From Bacteroidia bacterium (lineage in GTDB: Bacteria; Bacteroidota; Bacteroidia; M30B66), in assembly GCA_019695235.1 (NCBI GenBank), contig JAIBAI010000026.1, positions 1 to 40,323 of the forward strand: 40,323 nucleotides of DNA, given 5' to 3'. The notes beneath the pieces were generated by a model, which saw nothing but the letters and a program-made list of their open reading frames with translations, did not search any database and was not told the DNA's origin. Shown in pieces: positions 33,922 through 40,323 of the stretch. Both the position numbers and the translations under genes were made by a program. Position 1 is the stretch's first letter. Each line of letters starts with the position of its first letter.

Positions 33922-35157
33922 ATGGCAGAGATTGTAAGAATGCCCAAACTGAGCGATACCATGACCGAAGGGGTGGTATCAAAATGGCATAAGAAAGTTG
34001 GCGACAAGGTGAAATCAGGTGACTTATTGGCGGAAATTGAAACCGACAAAGCCACCATGGATTTTGAATCGTTTCAGGATGGTTTTTTGCTATACATTGG
34101 TGTTGAAGAAGGGAAAAATGCCCCAATTGACTCAATATTAGCCATTCTGGGCAAGGAGGGAGAAGATTTTTCAACCTTGCTATCAGACAATAAAGGCGGG
34201 GCTGCCCAATCTACCCAGAATACAGCAGCCAGTCCGCAAACAGTTGTCGCGGCTACCCCTACGCCAATTCAGGAAGTTTCAATTGTAAGTTCCGATGAAG
34301 GACGCCTGAAAGCTTCTCCACTGGCAAAAAAGATTGCACGTGAAAAAGGTATTGACTTACGCCAGGTTGCTGGTAGTGGCGACGGTGGAAGGATTGTAAG
34401 AAAAGACGTTGAACAACACCAGGCATCCGGCCTTGTTACCGGCACTACAAATCAGGTGTATGTTCCTGCCGGAAACGAGCAATTTACTGAAGAGCCGGTT
34501 TCGCAGATGCGAAAAACCATTGCCCGCCGGCTTGCAGAAAGTAAGTTCAGTGCACCCCATTTTTACCTGACCATTGAAATTGATATGGAACAGGCCATTG
34601 CTGCACGTACTCAAATCAATGCTACAGGCGAGGTGAAGGTATCATACAATGATTTTGTGGTGAAGGCCGCAGCCATGGCTTTGCGCAAGCATCCGAAAAT
34701 TAATTCATCATGGTTGGGCGACAAGATTCGCTTCAATCAACATATTCATATTGGCGTAGCCATAGCTGTTGACGAGGGTTTACTGGTACCCGTTGTGCGA
34801 TTTGCTGATCAGAAAGGCTTTCATCAGATTTCAACCGAAGTAAAAGATTACGCAGTACGTGCCAAAGCGAAAAAGCTTCAGCCAGCAGACTGGGAAGGGA
34901 ATACCTTTACAATCAGTAATTTAGGAATGTTTGATATTGATGAATTTACTGCAATTATCAATCCACCAGATGCCTGTATCATGGCAGTAGGCAGCATACA
35001 AACCAAACCGGTGGTAAAAAACGGCAACATTGTGGTAGGTAATACAATGAAAATCACGCTCAGTTGCGATCACCGTGTAGTTGACGGTGCAAGCGGTGCT
35101 GAATTCCTTAAAACCTTCAAGGCATACCTTGAAAACCCGGTGAAGATGCTGCTTTAA
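33922..35157 (+). CDS. pdhC: Dihydrolipoamide acetyltransferase (E2) of pyruvate dehydrogenase
   Basis: 411 residues. A single N-terminal lipoyl domain has Lys43 in ETDKATMDFE. A linker rich in Ala/Pro/Thr leads to a peripheral-subunit-binding domain (SPLAKKIAREKGIDLRQVAG..GDGGRIVRKDV), then the catalytic domain ending with His384 in CDHRVVDGASGAEF. E2 forms the core of the complex, taking the acetyl group on lipoate and giving acetyl-CoA. It is in an operon with pdhA and is followed by a terminator. Confidence 0.95.
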   Translation: MAEIVRMPKLSDTMTEGVVSKWHKKVGDKVKSGDLLAEIETDKATMDFESFQDGFLLYIGVEEGKNAPIDSILAILGKEGEDFSTLLSDNKGGAAQSTQNTAASPQTVVAATPTPIQEVSIVSSDEGRLKASPLAKKIAREKGIDLRQVAGSGDGGRIVRKDVEQHQASGLVTGTTNQVYVPAGNEQFTEEPVSQMRKTIARRLAESKFSAPHFYLTIEIDMEQAIAARTQINATGEVKVSYNDFVVKAAAMALRKHPKINSSWLGDKIRFNQHIHIGVAIAVDEGLLVPVVRFADQKGFHQISTEVKDYAVRAKAKKLQPADWEGNTFTISNLGMFDIDEFTAIINPPDACIMAVGSIQTKPVVKNGNIVVGNTMKITLSCDHRVVDGASGAEFLKTFKAYLENPVKMLL

Positions 35158-35182
35158 GCATCAGATATCATTTGTCACACAG

Positions 35183-35218
35183 ACCTCTCTGAATTTATTT
35201 TCAGGGAGGTTTTTTTTT
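35183..35218 (+). terminator. Intrinsic terminator after pdhC
   Basis: ACCTCTCTGA (35183-35192) and TCAGGGAGGT (35201-35210) pair over 10 positions with one G-T wobble. The loop is 8 nt, followed by eight T. Confidence 0.9.
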
Positions 35219-35230
35219 CACCGGGCCAAG

Positions 35231-36283
35231 CTAAAAAGCACGCACTGCTCTGAGCATGTACCCATTATTTTTACTGAGTGCGTTCAATTTCCTTGTAGCA
35301 AAATCAGCGCTGAATGCCTGGGTATCAGAATCTTCTGTACTGCTTAAATAACCATAATCCTGTGATAGCATATCAGCTCCTGAAATTGAAGACAAAGTTC
35401 GATTTACATCGAGCCGGTTGTTCCAAAGCAGGCTTAACTCATCAATGGCAGGTTGGTACCAATCGGTCTGCCCTCCCCCATTCCATGCAAGACATGAATT
35501 GGCAGCACTCATTGTATGACCAGGCTGTAAAGTGATTGCAATACTATTGTTTAGACCATCCCATAAACTTTGTGCTGAGGGGCCAATCAGTTGATTTATC
35601 ACATTGCTATATCGTGCGGTTTGGTTAGGACTAATTTCATTTAAACTAACAATTAGGCCATGTTCAACGCCATTCTGGTCGCGCCAAAGATGAAAAATCA
35701 CTCCTCCGCCAAAAGCCTCGCCTATATAATGACCGGTCGTGCCCCCACCCGGGGTACCTGGAGGGCCTGGTGGACCTTTGGTGCCGGGATCGCCAATTGG
35801 TCCTTTCTCTCCTGCAACTCCCTGGGGGCCTTTCGCACCTTGCTGACCTATATTTCCTGCTCTTACAGCATACAGGGCATAAGGTACAGACAGCAGTTCA
35901 GCAGTACCTATGGTTGAAAAGTTCGTGCCTCCTTCCGGGTCAATGGCAGTATTGAGCCAGTATTTGTGTACTGACCATTCTAGCGTATTGAAGTTTCCAA
36001 GGATGGGTGTACCGCTTCCTATGGTCAGATTGAACAAACCATAAACATTCGTATGTGCTTCATGACGCTCAATATAAGCAGTATCTCCATCTGCTGCGTC
36101 TGTAGTTATGCAAAACTTTACCGCAATCGTGTGATTTGTCAATAGCCCCCCGACACTATTTCTGGCAATTGCCTGAAAATTGACACCTTGTTGTGATTGC
36201 GCCTGTGCTATGAAGCTATAAAAGAGAACGACCGTGCAACAAAGTACCCAAATAGCTTTTATGTTGATGTTGCTGTGTTTCAT
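35231..36283 (-). CDS. Secreted collagen-like protein with DUF1566 (Lcl) C-terminal domain
   Basis: 350 residues. A signal peptide ends near IAQAQSQ. The N-terminal domain (about 32-140: GVNFQAIARNSVGG...GLFNLTIGSG...SVPYALYA) recurs in many Bacteroidota surface proteins. A collagen-like run of about 11 Gly-X-Y triplets (from GQQGAKGPQG to GPPGPPGTPG) follows, then a C-terminal domain of the DUF1566/Lcl type with TDWYQPAIDELSLLW and the terminal LRAVRAF. No T9SS sorting domain is seen. It is the second gene of a two-gene unit with a closely related paralogue 15 bp upstream. Probably a surface or secreted fibre-like protein; role unknown. Confidence 0.87.
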   Translation of the reverse strand: MKHSNINIKAIWVLCCTVVLFYSFIAQAQSQQGVNFQAIARNSVGGLLTNHTIAVKFCITTDAADGDTAYIERHEAHTNVYGLFNLTIGSGTPILGNFNTLEWSVHKYWLNTAIDPEGGTNFSTIGTAELLSVPYALYAVRAGNIGQQGAKGPQGVAGEKGPIGDPGTKGPPGPPGTPGGGTTGHYIGEAFGGGVIFHLWRDQNGVEHGLIVSLNEISPNQTARYSNVINQLIGPSAQSLWDGLNNSIAITLQPGHTMSAANSCLAWNGGGQTDWYQPAIDELSLLWNNRLDVNRTLSSISGADMLSQDYGYLSSTEDSDTQAFSADFATRKLNALSKNNGYMLRAVRAF

Positions 36284-36298
36284 TTTGCAAATTGGATA

Positions 36299-37354
36299 TT
36301 AAAATGAGCGGATAGCGCGTACTGAATATGTTAGCTTTCCTTTTGAATCCCAGCCCATAAAACCCTGATAATACCGAAACGTCTTGGCGTTATTCCCATT
36401 GACCTCCTCGGTACTGCTCCAATACATATTTTCTGTTGAAAGCAAATCAGCCCCTGAAATACTTTCTAAAGTTTTATTTACGTTAAAACGAAGTTGCCAT
36501 AATTTTGCCAGTTCATCACTTGCCGGAAGGTACCAATCGCTTTGGCCGCTGTCGCTCCAATCAAGACAAAGCTTGGCAGCACTATTTGTATGTCCATTTT
36601 GAGCCACTATCGCATTTGAGTTGCCTAAACCGTTCCAGCTTGATTGTGCTACTGCTCCAATCATGACACTTGTTACATTGCTCCATACTTGGTTCTGATT
36701 AGGTGCAAGTTCCTTGAGCCCAACAATTAATCCGTGCTCTTCACCATTGTTATCCCGCCACAGGTGAAAGATGACCCCACCGCCAAATTTCTCACCGATA
36801 TAATGAGTAAATCCCCCACCTGAGCCAGAACCAGGTGGCCCTTGTTCCCCTTGCGGACCTTGTGGCCCGGTATCTCCTTTAGGTCCGGCAGGTCCGGGGT
36901 CTCCCTGTGGACCTTGTGGCCCCTGGGTACCTGCTGTTCCGGAAGTTTGTGCATAGAAGGCATAAGGCACCGACATGAATTGGGTGTTCCCCAAAGAGGT
37001 ATATGTAGTTCCACCTGTTGGGTCAATTGCAAGCCCTAACGAATGATTGGCAAGCGACCAGTCAATGCCTGCGAAATCACCCTTCACCGCACTGCCTTTT
37101 CCAATAACCACTGTAAAGAGACCAAAGCCATTGGTCTGGGTTTGTTGTGTTTCAGTATAAACAGTATCGGTTCCTGAAAGGATACTGAGTTTAAGTGCTA
37201 TGGCTTGGTTTGCATAAACAGCACCTGAGGCATTTCGCGCAACAGCCTGGTAATTAATACCTTGCGGCACCTCGGTACTTTGTGCATACAAGGCAGATAC
37301 GCTGGCATATAGCGTAAGAATTGAAATTGATATTTGTAAAAACAGCTTATTCAT
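36299..37354 (-). CDS. Secreted collagen-like protein with DUF1566 (Lcl) C-terminal domain, paralogue
   Basis: 351 residues with the same three-part build as its neighbour: signal peptide (about 1-24, ending LYAQS), N-terminal domain [13 protein letters not shown]...SVPYAFYA, about 11 Gly-X-Y triplets ([20 protein letters not shown], continuing to EQGPPG), and a DUF1566/Lcl domain with [23 protein letters not shown] and the terminal VRAIRSF. The triplets contain GPK and GEQ types that favour triple-helix stability. It is the first gene of the minus-strand pair, with its -7 box ending 4 nt before the ATG. Confidence 0.87.
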   Translation of the reverse strand: MNKLFLQISISILTLYASVSALYAQSTEVPQGINYQAVARNASGAVYANQAIALKLSILSGTDTVYTETQQTQTNGFGLFTVVIGKGSAVKGDFAGIDWSLANHSLGLAIDPTGGTTYTSLGNTQFMSVPYAFYAQTSGTAGTQGPQGPQGDPGPAGPKGDTGPQGPQGEQGPPGSGSGGGFTHYIGEKFGGGVIFHLWRDNNGEEHGLIVGLKELAPNQNQVWSNVTSVMIGAVAQSSWNGLGNSNAIVAQNGHTNSAAKLCLDWSDSGQSDWYLPASDELAKLWQLRFNVNKTLESISGADLLSTENMYWSSTEEVNGNNAKTFRYYQGFMGWDSKGKLTYSVRAIRSF

Positions 37355-37358
37355 ACGA

Positions 37359-37366
37359 CAAAGTTA
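37359..37366 (-). promoter_or_regulatory. -7 element (TAACTTTG) of the collagen-like gene pair
   Basis: On the minus strand TAACTTTG ends 4 nt before the ATG at 37354, the same arrangement and the same octamer as at pfkA. No TTG at the usual -33 distance. Confidence 0.4.
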
Positions 37367-37544
37367 CAAATTCTACCAGTTCATTTTTCTTTTTGAAAGA
37401 ATTTGAAGAAGGTGAAGAATTGAGAATGAAAGAACGATAAATTATTGCCTTATTGTTAACCTGAACATGTTGATACTTCTGACAAGAAGCTAAGCAAGAC
37501 ATTTTTTTCACCAGTAATTTTACGCGAAATAGCACGTTTGTAGT

Positions 37545-40323
37545 ATGATGTTTTCAAGGATAATTCTAACTGGTATAGTGATGCTTGCCGGTTTTAGTAT
37601 TGCTGATACCCCTGAGCGGGTGGTTAAACCGATAGACCCACCCTTTTTAGGTATCGGAAAACAATGGGTTGATAGTGTTATGCAAACTCTCACGCCTGAT
37701 CAACGCATTGCACAGCTATTTATGGTGGCCGCGTATTCAAACAAAAGCAAAGCCCATCAGGATGAAATTTCGCGTTTGGTAAGTCAGCATCATATTGGGG
37801 GTTTGATATTCATGCAGGGTGGTCCGGTGCGCCAGGCAAGGTTGACGAATCAGTATCAGAAAATTGCAAAAGTTCCTTTACTTATAGCTATTGACGGCGA
37901 GTGGGGTCTTTCGATGCGGCTTGATTCAACTTTTACTTATCCCCGGCAGATGGCTTTGGGAGCCATAGCCAATGATAGTTTGATTTACCAGATGGGGGCT
38001 GACATTGCCCGTCAATGTTCACGCCTGGGAATACATGTGAATTTTGCACCGGTTGTTGATGTCAATAATAATCCAGCCAATCCGGTTATCAATTACCGTT
38101 CGTTTGGTGAGGATAAATACAATGTTGCCCGCAAGGGAATTGCATACATGAAAGGCATGCAAGACAACCGGGTACTGGCATCTGCCAAGCATTTTCCGGG
38201 GCATGGCGACACCGACACCGATTCGCACAAAGCATTGCCGTTAATCACACATGACCGGGCAAGGCTCGATAGCCTTGAGTTATATCCATTCAGGCAATTA
38301 ATCAATGCCGGGGTAGGCAGTATGATGGTAGCGCATTTGCAGGTTCCGGCGCTTGATAGTGGTGACAAGATGCCTACAACCTTATCGAAAAATGTGGTAA
38401 GCAAATTATTACGCAAAGAAATGGGTTTTAAAGGGCTAATTTTCACAGATGCTTTGAATATGAAGGGTGTTAGCGCACAGTTCAAACCTGGCATCGTTGA
38501 TGTAAAAGCCTTGCTTGCCGGAAATGACATTTTGCTTTTTTCAGAGAATGTTCCGTTGGCCATAAGTGAAATAAAAAATGCAATTGCTGCGGGAGAAATC
38601 AGCAGTGAGGAAATTGATGCAAGGTGCCGTCGAATTCTTGAAGCAAAATTCTGGTGTGGTTTAAATAAGAAGCAACAAATTGACATTAAAAATCTCCACA
38701 GAGACCTGAACCAAAAATCTTCAGAAGTACTAAAACGTAAGCTAATTGAAGCCTCTCTTACGCTTGTGTCAAATAAAGATGGGATTATCCCGCTTAAACA
38801 ACTTGAGAAAAGAAGTATCGCAGCCCTGGTTATTGATGATGATGCTCAGTGCACCTTTGTAAAAACATTGCAGCAATATGCTGAAGTAAGCCCCTTTAGT
38901 GTAAGCCGTTCTGAACTGTCTGCGAAGGAAGGAGCACTGATTCAAAAACTTTCTGCTTACAACACCATCATTATTGGGGTGATGAACCCCAAGAGGATCA
39001 TGTCGAAAAGTGCTGGCATCAACAGTGATATTGCCAGAATCATTGAAAAAATTAGTCAAAAAACCACTGTTATCGTTGATGTATTTGCAAATCCCTATTG
39101 TTTATCAAGTCTTGGCAATGCTAACCCACAGGGGCTAATTGTATCTTATGAAGACAATGAGCATTCGCAATCGTTATCAGCACAGCTGATTTTTGGTGGC
39201 ATTCGTGCTTCGGGAAGCCTTCCGGTAGGCGGCCACAAGCGCTATCCTGCGGGTACAGGTGTTTTGACCGGGGGGGCTATTCGGTTAAGGTACAGTATGC
39301 CGGAAGAACTCGGCATTACAACTGAAAGCCTTGGGCGTGTTGATTCACTCATAATGTTAGCAATAAGGCAAAAAGCCACGCCTGGTGCTCAATTATTAAT
39401 TGCAAAGGATGGCCAGGTCTTTTATCAGAAATCCTATGGTTACCACACTTATGATAAAATAAGAAGAGTTGAAAACACTGACATTTATGATATAGCTTCC
39501 ATAACAAAAATAGCGGCGTCAACTTTGGCCATTATGCGGTTGACTGATGAAGGGTATTTCAACCTTGACCACCCGCTATCAGAATACATGCCTGTGTTAC
39601 AATTTAGCAACAAGGGCAATATTACCCTCCGTGAATTACTGACGCATCAAGCAGGATTACCGGCATGGATTCCGTTTTATACTAAAACAATTCATACTGA
39701 TAAGTTGCGCAACAGATATTACAGCAGCACCAGTAGCGATAGTTTTCCTTATCAGGTTGCAAGAGGTTTGTACATGCGAAAAGACTATCCTGACACCATG
39801 CTGATGCAAATTATTGAAACCCCATTGGGAAAGAAGGAATACAAGTACAGTGATTTGGGTTATTACCTTTTGAAGCGCATCATCGAAACGCATACTGGTC
39901 AACCTTATGACCAATACCTTGAGACGCAATTTTACAGGCCTTTAGGCCTATCACGGCTCGGTTTTAACCCGCTTGAATGCTATGCACCTGATGAAATAGT
40001 ACCTACTGAATACGACCGCATTTACCGCAAACAGCTTGTTCATGGGTATGTGCATGACCAGGGGGCAGCCATGAATGGTGGTATTGGAGGACATGCAGGT
40101 CTTTTTTCAAATGCCAATGATTTGGCAGTAATTATGCAAATGTTGCTTAATAAGGGTGTTTATGGTGGTCAGCGATACCTGAACCAGGCTACTATTGAAG
40201 AATTTACCCGTTGTCAGAGTTGTATAAATAATATTCGCAGGGGAATTGGATTTGATAAGCCAGAAATGAATTATTCAAAAACAGGTCCGACATGCAAATG
40301 TGTAGCAGCTGAAAGTTTTGGTC
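37545..40323 (+). CDS. GH3 beta-N-acetylglucosaminidase-like protein fused to serine hydrolase (3' partial)
   Basis: Open from the ATG at 37545 (or 37548) to the window edge, 926 codons without a stop. A signal peptide (about residues 1-20) is followed by a GH3 domain with the NagZ-type motif KHFPGHGDTDTDSH (from residue 215) and the nucleophile Asp302 in FTDALNMKGV. A second, smaller GH3-type domain follows. From about residue 600 comes a beta-lactamase/penicillin-binding-like serine hydrolase with SxxK Ser652-Ile-Thr-Lys655, Tyr768-Ser-Asp and GGIGGHAGLFSNANDL; the final HTG motif would lie just past the edge. Such fusions probably act on peptidoglycan fragments in the periplasm, GH3 cutting GlcNAc and the second domain cutting peptide or ester bonds. 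This last step is inference. Confidence 0.93.
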   Translation, partial: MMFSRIILTGIVMLAGFSIADTPERVVKPIDPPFLGIGKQWVDSVMQTLTPDQRIAQLFMVAAYSNKSKAHQDEISRLVSQHHIGGLIFMQGGPVRQARLTNQYQKIAKVPLLIAIDGEWGLSMRLDSTFTYPRQMALGAIANDSLIYQMGADIARQCSRLGIHVNFAPVVDVNNNPANPVINYRSFGEDKYNVARKGIAYMKGMQDNRVLASAKHFPGHGDTDTDSHKALPLITHDRARLDSLELYPFRQLINAGVGSMMVAHLQVPALDSGDKMPTTLSKNVVSKLLRKEMGFKGLIFTDALNMKGVSAQFKPGIVDVKALLAGNDILLFSENVPLAISEIKNAIAAGEISSEEIDARCRRILEAKFWCGLNKKQQIDIKNLHRDLNQKSSEVLKRKLIEASLTLVSNKDGIIPLKQLEKRSIAALVIDDDAQCTFVKTLQQYAEVSPFSVSRSELSAKEGALIQKLSAYNTIIIGVMNPKRIMSKSAGINSDIARIIEKISQKTTVIVDVFANPYCLSSLGNANPQGLIVSYEDNEHSQSLSAQLIFGGIRASGSLPVGGHKRYPAGTGVLTGGAIRLRYSMPEELGITTESLGRVDSLIMLAIRQKATPGAQLLIAKDGQVFYQKSYGYHTYDKIRRVENTDIYDIASITKIAASTLAIMRLTDEGYFNLDHPLSEYMPVLQFSNKGNITLRELLTHQAGLPAWIPFYTKTIHTDKLRNRYYSSTSSDSFPYQVARGLYMRKDYPDTMLMQIIETPLGKKEYKYSDLGYYLLKRIIETHTGQPYDQYLETQFYRPLGLSRLGFNPLECYAPDEIVPTEYDRIYRKQLVHGYVHDQGAAMNGGIGGHAGLFSNANDLAVIMQMLLNKGVYGGQRYLNQATIEEFTRCQSCINNIRRGIGFDKPEMNYSKTGPTCKCVAAESFG

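Noticed and set aside
36842-37039. Possible plus-strand gene across the collagen-like region
   Set aside because: The frame is the complement of Gly-X-Y codons, has no start context and no domain.
38093-38686. 197-codon minus-strand open frame opposite the GH3 gene
   Set aside because: The plus strand encodes unmistakable GH3 catalytic motifs across the same bases; the antisense frame is a shadow.
1-40323. tRNA or rRNA genes, insertion sequences, prophage or integrase genes
   Set aside because: I looked for T-loop sequences, transposase motifs and flanking repeats on both strands and found none that hold up. A cloverleaf search with tRNAscan-SE would settle the tRNA question.

Overview
The window is a chromosomal stretch from a member of the Bacteroidota. 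Several things point there. Two surface proteins carry C-terminal type IX secretion (T9SS) sorting domains. There is a Bacteroidota-type putative porin and a bacterial PcrB/GGGP-synthase-like protein. A two-gene pdhA-pdhC cluster and a NUDIX/winged-helix (NrtR/AraR-like) regulator are present. Many upstream regions contain the Bacteroidota -7 promoter element TAnnTTTG, and purine-rich Shine-Dalgarno sites are mostly absent. The genus cannot be named from the sequence alone. I see no mobile element, CRISPR array, tRNA or rRNA gene. Most of the window is core metabolism and housekeeping, with accessory surface-protein genes at both ends.

Layout. (1) 1-5626: two paralogous T9SS cargo proteins, each followed by a strong terminator. 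The first runs off the left edge and opens with an 81-bp tandem repeat encoding a two-Cys 27-residue unit. Both share a roughly 150-160-residue module, in four copies in the first gene and three in the second. (2) 5686-12338: MscS channel, secreted CAP-domain protein, YqgE/AlgH, then pdxH overlapping a pcrB-like gene, then an outer-membrane porin. (3) 12488-14937: periplasmic rhodanese-like protein without its catalytic Cys, a VWA-TM-FHA protein and an FHA-TM protein. (4) 15018-21844: DUF3127 protein with an SSB-like acidic tail, DUF2461 protein, EF-P with an unusual tip loop, birA, rsfS, ftsH and an ABC exporter. (5) 21924-30047: a sigma-54 response regulator lacking a DNA-binding domain, then an NrtR-like regulator divergent from a tight cluster of pfkA, GAPN-type dehydrogenase, BadF-type sugar kinase and GH31 glycosidase. 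(6) 30128-35218: cold-shock protein, PepSY-like secreted protein, RsmF-type rRNA methylase overlapping cdd, then pdhA-pdhC. (7) 35231-40323: two tandem secreted collagen-like/DUF1566 proteins, and a GH3 (NagZ-like) - serine hydrolase fusion that runs off the right edge.

How the genes fit together. The pfkA cluster reads as a sugar-catabolic operon: GH31 releases a hexose, the kinase may phosphorylate it, PfkA commits it to glycolysis and the GAPN-type enzyme would yield NADPH. An NrtR/AraR-like sensor sits beside it, and a 17-bp inverted repeat abuts the pfkA -7 box. The clearest unusual features are the modular T9SS pair, where one module looks like a recombination chimera; the set of genes whose -7 box ends 4-5 nt before the ATG, suggesting leaderless mRNAs; and several family members with altered key residues (rhodanese, VWA, EF-P, GAPN, NUDIX). 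No wholly novel system is demonstrated by sequence alone.
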